From JAVVHH01 sp965199665 (GTDB lineage Bacteria > Pseudomonadota > Alphaproteobacteria > Acetobacterales > Acetobacteraceae), in assembly GCA_965199665.1 (NCBI GenBank), contig OZ241208.1, positions 2,170,001 through 2,234,000 on the forward strand: 64,000 nucleotides of DNA, given 5' to 3'. Within the stretch, counting starts at the first letter, position 1. Each line of letters starts with the position of its first letter. Below the pieces are notes generated by a model. The model made no database searches and was not told the origin of the DNA. It saw nothing but the letters and a program-made list of their open reading frames with translations. Position numbers and translations under genes: made by a program. Of the stretch, positions 28,125 to 36,332 are shown piece by piece.

Positions 28125-30229
28125 TGACGGATCGGGAGCGCCCGCTCCCGAGCCGTGACGACATCCGTCGGTTCGTCGCCGAGCAATCCGGCCGGGTCGG
28201 CAAGAGCGAGATCGCCCGCGCCTTCGGCATCGCGCCCGACGACAAGCTGGCGCTGCGCGGGATCCTGTCCGACCTGAAGGAAGAGGGCGCGATCGCCCCG
28301 GCCGGCCACAGCCGTTTCACCGCCCCGTCCGGCACGCCCGACACTGCCATCGTCCGCATCACCGGCACCGACGCGGATGGCGAGGCCGTGGGGCGGCCGG
28401 TCGACTGGCCCGCCTCGCCGGGGTCGCGCGCGGGTTCGGCGCCGATCGTGTTCATGCGGCCGGAGCGGCGGGACCAGCCCTCGCTGGTGCCAGGCGAGCG
28501 CGTGTTGGCGCAGCTCAAGCCGCTGGGCCGCGGACGGCTGGAAGGCCGCACCCTGCGCCGTCTCACCGACCGACCCGGCCGGGTGCTGGGCGTGTTCCGG
28601 CCCCGTGCCGGCGGGACCGCGCGGCTCGAACCGCTGGACCGCCGGGTCAAGGCGGAGTGGCGCGTTCCGGCGGGCGCCGAGTCCGGCGCGATGGCCGACG
28701 AGGTGGTGGTCGCGGTCCCGCTCCCGCATGGCGGCGCCGGGTTGAAGCCGGTGGAGGTGGTCGAACGGCTGGGGCCGATGGGCGACTCGCGCTCCGTCAG
28801 CCTGATCTGCATCGCCACCCACGAGATTCCCGACGAGTTCCCCGCCGACGCGCTGGCCGAAGCCGCCGCCTGTGGTCCGGCGATGGCGGCCGGCCGGGAA
28901 GATCTCCGCGCCCTCCCCCTCGTCACCATCGATGGTGAGGACGCCCGCGACTTCGACGATGCGGTGTGGGCTGAGGCGGACGGCGGCGGCTTCCGCCTCC
29001 TGGTCGCCATCGCTGACGTCGCGCACTACGTCCAGCCCGGTTCCGCCCTCGACCGCGAGGCGCGGCACCGCGGCAACAGCGTGTATTTCCCGGACCGCGT
29101 CGTGCCGATGCTGCCGGAAGCGCTTTCAGCCGGCTGGTGCAGCCTGCAACCCGGCGTGGACCGGCCCTGCCTGTTCGCCGAGCTGTTTATCGGCGCGGAC
29201 GGGCGCAAGACCCGGCACCGCTTCGGCCGCGGCCTCATGCGCAGCGCCGCCCGTCTCACCTACGAACAGGTCGAGGCGACAAAGGCGACCGACCCGCGCC
29301 TCCGGGCGCTCGATGCCGTCTATCGCGCGTTGCTGGCCGCCCGCGTGGCACGCGGCACCCTCGACCTCGATCTGCCGGAGCGCCGGGTCGTGTTGCGGGA
29401 AGGCCGCGTCGTGTCGATCGCGCCGCGCGAGCGACTCGGCAGCCACCGGCTGATCGAGGAGTGCATGATCCTCGCCAATGTCGCGGCCGCCGAGGAGCTG
29501 GAGCGGCTCGGCCGGCCCTGCCCTTACCGCATCCATGCGCCACCCGGAGCCGACAAGCTGGACGCGCTACGGACCGTGCTGCACGGCATGGACATCAGCC
29601 TGCCGCCCGGCGACCAGCTCCACCCGCGCGACCTCGACCGGCTGCTGCGCCGCGTCGCGGGCACGGCGGAGGCGCCGCTGATCAACGAGATCATGCTGCG
29701 CAGCCAGAGCCAGGCCGAGTATTCGCCCGTCAACATCGGCCATTTCGGCCTCGCTCTGCCCCGCTACGCGCATTTCACCAGCCCGATCCGGCGCTATGCC
29801 GACTTGCTGGTGCACCGTGCGCTGCTGGGCCTGAATAGCCCCGACCCGGCGCGGGCGGCCGACGTCGCTGCCCATGTCAGCGCGACCGAGCGCCGCGCCG
29901 CCGCCGCCGAACGCGAGGCGGTGGACCGCTACCTGGCGACGTTCCTGACTGGCCGGATCGGCGAGGTCTTCGCGGCACGTGTCTCCGGCTTGCAACGCTT
30001 TGGTATATTTGTCACACTGACGCAGAATAGCGCCAGCGGTCTGGTGCCGACGAGCAGCCTGCCCGATGATTTCTGGGTTCATGACGAGGCGACCCACACG
30101 CTGTCCGGCCGGCACACCCGCTTGGCGATCCGCCTGGCGCAAGCCGTCGACGTGCGCCTGGTCGAGGTCAACGCCGTGACCGGCGCGCTGTTGTTCCGTC
30201 TCGTCGAGCCCGGCTCGGCCCGGCCCTGA
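28124..30229 (+). CDS. rnr: Ribonuclease R
   Basis: A processive 3'-5' exoribonuclease of the RNase II/R family that can unwind structured RNA. It has 701 residues. An N-terminal winged-helix part (about 5-70) leads to cold-shock-like domains. The RNB catalytic domain holds DGEDARDFDDAV (about 271-282) with its metal-binding aspartates, and HFTSPIRRYADLLVHRAL. The C-terminal S1 domain begins near 615. It starts at the TGATG overlap with topA and ends at a TGATG overlap with the S41 protease gene, so the three are probably co-translated. Confidence 0.95.
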   Translation: MTDRERPLPSRDDIRRFVAEQSGRVGKSEIARAFGIAPDDKLALRGILSDLKEEGAIAPAGHSRFTAPSGTPDTAIVRITGTDADGEAVGRPVDWPASPGSRAGSAPIVFMRPERRDQPSLVPGERVLAQLKPLGRGRLEGRTLRRLTDRPGRVLGVFRPRAGGTARLEPLDRRVKAEWRVPAGAESGAMADEVVVAVPLPHGGAGLKPVEVVERLGPMGDSRSVSLICIATHEIPDEFPADALAEAAACGPAMAAGREDLRALPLVTIDGEDARDFDDAVWAEADGGGFRLLVAIADVAHYVQPGSALDREARHRGNSVYFPDRVVPMLPEALSAGWCSLQPGVDRPCLFAELFIGADGRKTRHRFGRGLMRSAARLTYEQVEATKATDPRLRALDAVYRALLAARVARGTLDLDLPERRVVLREGRVVSIAPRERLGSHRLIEECMILANVAAAEELERLGRPCPYRIHAPPGADKLDALRTVLHGMDISLPPGDQLHPRDLDRLLRRVAGTAEAPLINEIMLRSQSQAEYSPVNIGHFGLALPRYAHFTSPIRRYADLLVHRALLGLNSPDPARAADVAAHVSATERRAAAAEREAVDRYLATFLTGRIGEVFAARVSGLQRFGIFVTLTQNSASGLVPTSSLPDDFWVHDEATHTLSGRHTRLAIRLAQAVDVRLVEVNAVTGALLFRLVEPGSARP

Positions 30230-31761
30230 TGCGGTCGGCCGTCACCTTTCTCCTCCTTCTGCTTGTCGGGCCGCCATGGACGGCGACGGCCTGGGCGCAG
30301 CAGCCGCGCGACCAATTCGCCGCCGAGCTGGCGACGGCCGTGTTCAGCTCCGCGCTGGAGTTCATCGCGCCCCGCGCGCTGGACGCCGTCTCCATCCAGC
30401 AGCTCGCCCTGTGGGGACTGCGCGGCATCACCACGCTGGACGCGACGCTGACACCGGCGGTGGCCGACGGGGTCGTGCAATTGCGGCGCGGCAACACGGT
30501 GCTGTTCCAGCGCCCGGCGCCGCCCCCCAACAGCGCCGAGGGCTGGGGGCGGCTGGTGAGCGAACTCGCGGCGACGGCCTGGACCAACTCGCCGGCGATC
30601 CAATCCGCCGGCAGCCAGGCCGTGATCACCACCGTGTTCGAGGAGATCTTCAACCACCTCGACCCCTACTCCCGCTACGTGGCGCCGGAGAAGGCGGACG
30701 AGGACCGCGCGCGCCGCTCGGGCGAGGCCGGTGCCGGGCTGCTGCTGGCACAGACAAGCAGAGGCTTCGTGATCCAGACCGTCAATGCGGACGGGCCGGC
30801 GGCCGAAGCCGGCATCGTCGCCGGCGACGTCGTGGTCGCGGTGGACGACCAGCCCACTCGCGGCGAGTCGATCGACACGGTGCTGGATTGGATCACCGGG
30901 CCGGAAGGGTCGGACGTGTCCATCACGGTCCGCTCGCGCAATGGCCGCGTCCGCAAAGTGGAGCTGGAGCGGGTCGTGCTCCCGCCGGAGACGGTATTCG
31001 GCAGCCGGTCGGGAGATGTCGCGCTGCTCCGGGTCGCCGGGTTCAGCAGCGACACCGATCAGCGCTTCGGGCGCGAGCTGGCGCGCCAGCTCGGCCGACC
31101 CGGCAGCGCATCCCTCAAGGGTGTCGTCATCGACCTCCGCGGCAATCGCGGCGGTCTCCTGCGCCAGGCCGTGGCGGCGACCGACATGCTGCTCGATGCC
31201 GGCATCATCGCCACCACCGCAGGGCGCGACCCCCAAGCCGCGCATGAATGGCGCGCCGACGGGACGGACATCGCCGCCGGCAAGCCGGTCGTCGTGCTGG
31301 TCGATGGCCGCACGGCGAGCGCGGCGGAGATCATGGCGGGCGCGCTGGCCGGGCAAGGCCGCGCGGTGGTGGTCGGCAGCTCCACGCTGGGCAAGGGGTT
31401 GGTGCAGACCATCGCCACGCTGCCGGATGGGGGCGAGCTGTTCGTGTCCTGGAGCCGCGTGCTGGCGCCGGGCAGCTGGCCGTACCAGGCGCTCGGCGTC
31501 CTGCCCCAAGTCTGCACCAGCCTCGGGCGCGACTCGGTGGGCGACCAACTTGCCGCGCTGGAACGAGGGGAGTTGCGCTTGCGGACCGCGTTGCAGCAGC
31601 GCCGGTCCGCGCGCGCGCCCGTGCCGGCTGCCGAGGTGGTGGAACAGCGTGCCGTGTGCCCAGCGGCCGAAGGCAAGGACGGCGACATGACGGTGGCCAA
31701 GTTCCTGGTGGACCACCCCGCCGCCTACCAGGCCGCGCTGCTTCAACCCGCCGGCGGCTGA
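30229..31761 (+). CDS. S41 family C-terminal processing peptidase
   Basis: A secreted serine protease of family S41 (tail-specific, CtpA-like). It has 510 residues with a signal peptide (about 1-23, ending AWA). A PDZ domain lies at about 165-245. The peptidase core carries the catalytic Ser364 in RTASAAEIMAG and Lys389 in STLGKGL, 25 residues apart as in known Prc/CtpA enzymes. The signal peptide places it in the periplasm, where it would trim or degrade proteins. The start overlaps the rnr stop. Its targets are unknown. Confidence 0.9.
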   Translation: MRSAVTFLLLLLVGPPWTATAWAQQPRDQFAAELATAVFSSALEFIAPRALDAVSIQQLALWGLRGITTLDATLTPAVADGVVQLRRGNTVLFQRPAPPPNSAEGWGRLVSELAATAWTNSPAIQSAGSQAVITTVFEEIFNHLDPYSRYVAPEKADEDRARRSGEAGAGLLLAQTSRGFVIQTVNADGPAAEAGIVAGDVVVAVDDQPTRGESIDTVLDWITGPEGSDVSITVRSRNGRVRKVELERVVLPPETVFGSRSGDVALLRVAGFSSDTDQRFGRELARQLGRPGSASLKGVVIDLRGNRGGLLRQAVAATDMLLDAGIIATTAGRDPQAAHEWRADGTDIAAGKPVVVLVDGRTASAAEIMAGALAGQGRAVVVGSSTLGKGLVQTIATLPDGGELFVSWSRVLAPGSWPYQALGVLPQVCTSLGRDSVGDQLAALERGELRLRTALQQRRSARAPVPAAEVVEQRAVCPAAEGKDGDMTVAKFLVDHPAAYQAALLQPAGG

Positions 31762-31859
31762 TCCCTCTTGACCGCGGCGCTCGCCATGCGCATTTTCCGC
31801 CGCTCCCGCCCCGATGACGATTGCGCGCTGCAGGCGGCGGCGCTCGAGAGGTTTAGGCC

Positions 31860-32027
31860 ATGGCCAAGACGAATACGGTTCAGATCAAGCTCGTGTCGAC
31901 CGCTGACACCGGGTATTTCTACGTCACCAAGAAGAACGCCCGCACCACCACCGGCAAGCTCGAGCTGAAGAAGTATGACCCGGTGGCGCGCAAGCACGTC
32001 GCGTTCAAGGAAGCCAAGATCAAGTAG
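31860..32027 (+). CDS. rpmG: 50S ribosomal protein L33
   Basis: L33 of the large ribosomal subunit, 55 residues, starting MAKTNTVQIKLVSTADTGYF. The YVTKKNAR segment and the KKYDPVARKHVAFKEAKIK C-terminus are typical. It lacks the zinc-binding cysteine pairs, so it is the Cys-minus type and should not be zinc-regulated. AGAGG and AGG lie upstream of the ATG. A 9-bp GC hairpin follows closely. It sits 98 bases after the S41 gene, so it may have its own promoter, though I could not identify one. Confidence 0.96.
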   Translation: MAKTNTVQIKLVSTADTGYFYVTKKNARTTTGKLELKKYDPVARKHVAFKEAKIK

Positions 32028-32032
32028 CTCCT

Positions 32033-32054
32033 CGCGGCCGGGGTTCCGGCCGCG
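32033..32054 (+). terminator. Hairpin downstream of rpmG
   Basis: CGCGGCCGG (32033-32041), loop GGTT, CCGGCCGCG (32046-32054): a perfect 9-bp GC-rich stem six bases after the rpmG stop. It has no long T-run, as is common in high-GC genomes. It probably ends rpmG transcription. Confidence 0.6.
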
Positions 32055-32107
32055 CGCTTACTGCGAAGTCACTTGCTCTGCGGCGCACCCTGCGTCACAG
32101 ACGTGAG

Positions 32108-32362
32108 ATGACCGACGCTCGTCAGATCGAAGCCGAAATCCTCGCGCAGACCGGCGCCCGCGGCATCGACCGGTCGATATGCCCCAGCGAGGTGGCCCGC
32201 GCCCTCGATGAGGAGTGGCGGCCGCTGATGGGTGCCGTCCGGCAAGTCGCGGCGGGTTTGGCCGAAGCCGGCCGTATCGAGATCCTGCGCAAGGGCAAGC
32301 CGATCCAGCCCGCCGCCATGCACGGTGTGATCCGCCTGCGCGCGAAGGCGCCCGCGCCATGA
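32108..32362 (+). CDS. DUF3253 family small protein
   Basis: An 84-residue, all-helix protein of the DUF3253 type. The pattern of an N-terminal helix, the central ICPSEVARAL segment, EEWRPLMGAVRQVAAGLAE and a C-terminal wing ending GVIRLR looks like a small winged-helix domain, possibly nucleic-acid binding. No function is known. Its stop overlaps the start of the ABC transporter gene by four bases (ATGA), so the two are probably made together. Confidence 0.75.
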   Translation: MTDARQIEAEILAQTGARGIDRSICPSEVARALDEEWRPLMGAVRQVAAGLAEAGRIEILRKGKPIQPAAMHGVIRLRAKAPAP

Positions 32363-34152
32363 TGCGGGTCGGCACCCTCCTGCGCCAGGCGTGGCGCCTC
32401 GCGCTCCCCTTCTTCACCAAGTCGGAACGGCGCTGGTCCGCCCGCTTGATGCTGATCGGCATCATCGCCCTGGCGCTCACCCAGGTGGGCGCCAGTACGC
32501 TGATCAACTTCTGGTACGGCCAGTTCTACGACGCCATCCAGTCCAAGGACCTCGATTCCTTCATCCGGCTGCTGCTCTGGTATCGCTGGGACGAACCGCA
32601 CGGCTTCATGATCGGCTTCGTCCCGCTCGTCACGCCGCTGGTCCCGCTCGGCGGCCTGCAGGCCTATGTGCAGCAATGGCTGCAGATCCGCTGGCGCAGT
32701 TGGATGACCAACCACATGCTGGCCGACTACATGGCCGACCGCGCCTACTACACGATCGGCATCACGCAAGTCGCCGGCGACCCCGGCACCGACAACCCGG
32801 ACCAGCGTATCTCCGAGGACATCCGGGACTTCACCTCCACTACGCTCGATCTGACGATCAGCTTCATCTCCCGCATCACCAACCTGGTCAGCTTCTCCCT
32901 GATCCTGTGGGGCCTGTCGGGTTCCACCCAGATCTTCGGCGTCACCATCCCCGGTTACATGCTGTGGGGCGCGATCCTGTATGCCGCGGTCGGCACCTGG
33001 CTGACGCATCTGGTCGGCCGCGTGCTGGTGCCGCTCAACTTCATGCGCCAGAAGGCGGAAGCCGATTTCCGCTACGCCCTGGTCCGCCTGCGCGAGAACG
33101 GCGAGGGCGTTGCGCTATCCGGCGGCGAGACGGAGGAGCGTGCCGTGCTCGGCACCCGCTTCACGGAGGTGACCGCCAACTGGTTCCGCCTCATGACGAG
33201 GCGCTTCAAGCTGAGCCTGCTGACCGACACCTACGAGCAGGCCGCCGTGATCTTCCCGTTCATCCTCGGCGCGCCCCGCTACTTCGCCGGCACCATCGAG
33301 CTCGGCGGCCTCATGCGCATCGTCAGCGCCTTCAGCCAGGTGCAACGCTCGCTCTCCTGGTTCGTCACCGTCTACGAATCGTTGGCCGCATGGAGCGCCA
33401 CGGTAAGCCGTCTCACCACTTTCGAGACCGCCATCCGCACCGCCCGCGGCACCGGCCAGTCCGGACCTCGCCTCGTGCCATCCACGGGCAATGCCGTGGC
33501 GCTGGGCGCTGCCCGCATCACGCTGCCCGACGGTCAGCCGGTGCTCGACCGCTCGCCGGTCAGCTTCCAGCGCGGCCAGTCCGTCACGATCGGCGGCCGG
33601 TCCGGCAGCGGCAAATCCACCCTGTTCCGCGCCGTGGCCGGGATCTGGCCGTTCGGCGACGGTCCAATCGAGCGTCCGCCGGGCAGCTACCTGTTCCTGC
33701 CACAGCGCCCCTACGTCCCGCTCGGCACGCTCCGCCATGCCATCACCTATCCCGGCGACGAGAAGACGTTCGAACCCGGTGCCGTGCGTACCGCGCTGAC
33801 GGCGGCCGGTTTGGCGAGCATGGTCGGCCGGCTCGACGAGGAGCAACCTTGGTCGCAGATCCTGTCGGGCGGCGAACAGCAGCGGCTGGCCATCGCCCGG
33901 GCGCTGCTGCTCCGCCCCGACTGGTTGTTCCTCGACGAAGCCACCTCCAGCCTCGACCCGGCGGCGGAAGCCGAACTGTACGGCGCGCTCCGGCAGCACC
34001 TGCCCGGCACCACGATCGTCTCGGTCGCGCATCGCCCCGATGTGGCGAAATACCACGACCAGTCGCTCACCTTCGAACGGCCCGCCGGCCAGCCCGGCAG
34101 GCTGCGCGGCGATCAGGCCGCCGCGACGATGGAGAGCACCGCGGCGCCGTAA
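32359..34152 (+). CDS. SbmA/BacA-YddA-like ABC transporter, fused permease and ATPase
   Basis: A half-transporter with the ABC_membrane_2 (SbmA/BacA/YddA) membrane part at the N-terminus (about 1-370, roughly six membrane helices) and an ATPase domain at the C-terminus. Walker A is GGRSGSGKST (about 412-421). The signature is LSGGEQQRLAIARA (about 503) and Walker B is WLFLDEATSSLD. At 597 residues it matches YddA-like proteins, which probably work as homodimers. Relatives move peptides, vitamin B12 or very-long-chain fatty acid derivatives, so the substrate cannot be named. The start overlaps DUF3253. The 3' end overlaps convergent recQ by 40 bases. Confidence 0.88.
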   Translation: MMRVGTLLRQAWRLALPFFTKSERRWSARLMLIGIIALALTQVGASTLINFWYGQFYDAIQSKDLDSFIRLLLWYRWDEPHGFMIGFVPLVTPLVPLGGLQAYVQQWLQIRWRSWMTNHMLADYMADRAYYTIGITQVAGDPGTDNPDQRISEDIRDFTSTTLDLTISFISRITNLVSFSLILWGLSGSTQIFGVTIPGYMLWGAILYAAVGTWLTHLVGRVLVPLNFMRQKAEADFRYALVRLRENGEGVALSGGETEERAVLGTRFTEVTANWFRLMTRRFKLSLLTDTYEQAAVIFPFILGAPRYFAGTIELGGLMRIVSAFSQVQRSLSWFVTVYESLAAWSATVSRLTTFETAIRTARGTGQSGPRLVPSTGNAVALGAARITLPDGQPVLDRSPVSFQRGQSVTIGGRSGSGKSTLFRAVAGIWPFGDGPIERPPGSYLFLPQRPYVPLGTLRHAITYPGDEKTFEPGAVRTALTAAGLASMVGRLDEEQPWSQILSGGEQQRLAIARALLLRPDWLFLDEATSSLDPAAEAELYGALRQHLPGTTIVSVAHRPDVAKYHDQSLTFERPAGQPGRLRGDQAAATMESTAAP

Positions 34153-35945
34153 CGCTCCAGCTTGCTGGTGCCGACGCCGCGGATGGCGCCGAGCGCGGCG
34201 TTGCTGCCGGGTCGGTTTGCGGCGATCTCCCGCAGGACGCTGTCCTGGAAGATGACGTAGGGCGGCACGGATTGCCGCCGGGCCTCTCCGGTGCGCCACT
34301 GCCGCAGCGTCTCGAACAAGGGGCCGCCCTCGCCGCTCGCGGCCGGAGCACTGGCCGGACCGGCTGAACCCCGATCGCGCGGCAACTTCGGCCGTTCCTT
34401 CTCTTCGCGCAGCATGACGGCGGTCTCGCCGCGCAGGATGCCCCGCGCCTCCTCCGGCACCAGCACGAGGCTGGCGTACTCGCCGCTCCCGGTCTCGAGC
34501 GCACCACGTGCGATCAGCTGGCGGATGACGCCGCGCCAGAACGGCGCCGGCTGGTCGCTCCCGACGCCAAAGGTCGGCAACGCGTCGTGCCCGTGCTTCT
34601 TGACGTTGGGCGTCGCCTCGCCGCGCAGCACGCTGACGATGTGCAGAGCGCCGAAGATCTGCCCCGTCCGGTAGATCGCCGACAGAACCTTCTGCGCCGC
34701 TACCGTCCCGTCGATCAGCGGCACGGGCGAGCGGCAATTATCGCAATGTCCGCAGGGCTGCCCCAGCTCCTCGCCGAAGCAGGCCAGCAGCGTCCGCGTG
34801 CGGCAGGCGGTGGTCTCGGTCAGCGAGATCATCGCCTCCAGCCGCGCGCGCATGACCTGGCGCTGCGCCTCGGCCGCATTGGATTGCGCCAGCCAGTAGC
34901 GGGCGCGGGCGATGTCCTCGCCCCCGTAGAGCAGCAGCGTATCGGCCCGTTCGCCGTCGCGGCCGGCGCGGCCGATCTGCTGGTAATAGGCCTCCGGGCT
35001 GTCCGGCATGTCGAGATGCACCACGAAGCGCACGTCCGGCCGGTCGATCCCCATGCCGAACGCGATGGTGGCGACCATGACCACCGGCTCGCCACTGCGG
35101 AACCGGCTCAGGCCGACGCGCTTCTCCAGCGGTGACAGCCCGGCATGGAAGGCGATCGCCGGCAGGCCCTTCTCGGCCAGGCGCTGCGTCACTCGTTCCG
35201 TCTTGGCCCGGCTGCCGCAATACACGATGCCGGTCTGCCCGACGCGGTCGCGCAGGAAGGCCAGCAGCTCGCGAGTTTCGCCTTCCTTGGCTTGCGCGGC
35301 GATGTGCAGGTTGGGCCGGTGGAAGCTGGCCGCGAACACCGCGGCCCCCTCCATGTTCAGCGCCTGAAGGATGTCCGTCCGGGTGCGCGGGTCCGCCGTG
35401 GCGGTGAGCGCCACGCGCGGCACGCCGGGGAACACCTCCGCCAGCCGCGCCAGGCCGCGATATTCCGGCCTGAACTCGTGACCCCAGGCGGAGACGCAGT
35501 GCGCCTCGTCGATCGCGATCAGTCCGATGCGGCGACGCGCCAGGCGCTCCAGCGTGCCGCCCATCAGCAGCCGCTCCGGCGAGAGATACAGCAGGTCCAG
35601 CGTGCCCCGCTCCAGCGCCCGCGTCGCCTCGGCCGCTCGCTCCGGCTCGACCTCGGAATGCATCGCGGCCGCCGACACGCCGAGCTGCCGAAGGCTGGCG
35701 ACCTGGTCGTCCATCAGCGCGATCAGCGGCGAGATGACGATGGCGGTGCCCTCGCGGCACAGCGCCGGGACCTGGTAGCAGAGGCTCTTGCCGCCGCCGG
35801 TCGGCATCAGCACCAGCGCGTCGCCACCGCCCACCACATGCGCCACTGCCGCCGCCTGCTGACCGCGGAACTCGGGAAAGCCGAACACGCGATGCAGGAC
35901 GCTGGCCGGGTCATGCTGGTCGTGCTGCAACGCTGGTTCCGTCAA
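34113..35945 (-). CDS. recQ: ATP-dependent DNA helicase RecQ
   Basis: RecQ is a 3'-5' superfamily 2 helicase that acts in recombination and replication-fork repair. It has 610 residues. Walker A is MPTGGGKS (47-54). The DEAH box is in AIDEAHCVSAWGHEFRPEY. The helicase C-domain has GIVYCGSRAKTERV and QQIGRAGRDG. The zinc-binding cysteines (C...CGHCDNC, about 380-402), the RQC winged helix and a C-terminal HRDC domain complete the standard layout. Its ATG overlaps the stop of the small OmpA-like gene (ATGA). Whether this operon responds to DNA damage is unclear, as I see no SOS box near it. Confidence 0.97.
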   Translation of the reverse strand: MTEPALQHDQHDPASVLHRVFGFPEFRGQQAAAVAHVVGGGDALVLMPTGGGKSLCYQVPALCREGTAIVISPLIALMDDQVASLRQLGVSAAAMHSEVEPERAAEATRALERGTLDLLYLSPERLLMGGTLERLARRRIGLIAIDEAHCVSAWGHEFRPEYRGLARLAEVFPGVPRVALTATADPRTRTDILQALNMEGAAVFAASFHRPNLHIAAQAKEGETRELLAFLRDRVGQTGIVYCGSRAKTERVTQRLAEKGLPAIAFHAGLSPLEKRVGLSRFRSGEPVVMVATIAFGMGIDRPDVRFVVHLDMPDSPEAYYQQIGRAGRDGERADTLLLYGGEDIARARYWLAQSNAAEAQRQVMRARLEAMISLTETTACRTRTLLACFGEELGQPCGHCDNCRSPVPLIDGTVAAQKVLSAIYRTGQIFGALHIVSVLRGEATPNVKKHGHDALPTFGVGSDQPAPFWRGVIRQLIARGALETGSGEYASLVLVPEEARGILRGETAVMLREEKERPKLPRDRGSAGPASAPAASGEGGPLFETLRQWRTGEARRQSVPPYVIFQDSVLREIAANRPGSNAALGAIRGVGTSKLERYGAAVLSIVAAA

Positions 35946-36325
35946 CGATCGATCCTGATGTCCACGCGTCGGCTCTCGCTGCCGGGGTCGCCGCCGAGGG
36001 CGCGGCGGGGGGAAAGGGTGACGCGGCTGCGTTCGACGCCGTCCGCGACAAGGGCGTCGGCCACGAGTTGGGCGCGGATGCGGGATTGGATCTGGTTGGC
36101 CTCCGGCGCGCCGGGATCGTCGGCGTAGCCGGCGACCACCACGCGGTCATCCCGCTCGCGCGCAGCAAAGCGGGCAGCCCGGGCGATCGTCTGCCGGGCC
36201 GCCTCGCCCAGTGCCGTCGACGGCCCGCCGTAGAGCACGACGAAATCGGCGCGCCGCTCGTCGTCGGGCGGGCCGTAACTGCAGGCGGCGCAAGCCAGGG
36301 CCAGCACCATGATCCACCGGGTCAC
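35942..36325 (-). CDS. Small OmpA-like lipoprotein
   Basis: A 127-residue protein with a lipoprotein-like signal (MTRWIMVLALACAAC; Cys12 or Cys15 could be the lipidated residue). One OmpA/MotB-like domain follows (about 25-127), with VVVAGYADDPG and SRIRAQLVADALVADGV, and the closing SRRVDIRI that binds peptidoglycan in this family. It would be anchored in a membrane and touch the cell wall. The operon position, seven bases after cydC and overlapping recQ, gives no clear functional link. The domain is clear; the cellular role is not. Confidence 0.75.
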   Translation of the reverse strand: MTRWIMVLALACAACSYGPPDDERRADFVVLYGGPSTALGEAARQTIARAARFAARERDDRVVVAGYADDPGAPEANQIQSRIRAQLVADALVADGVERSRVTLSPRRALGGDPGSESRRVDIRIDR

Positions 36326-36332
36326 GCGGAGC

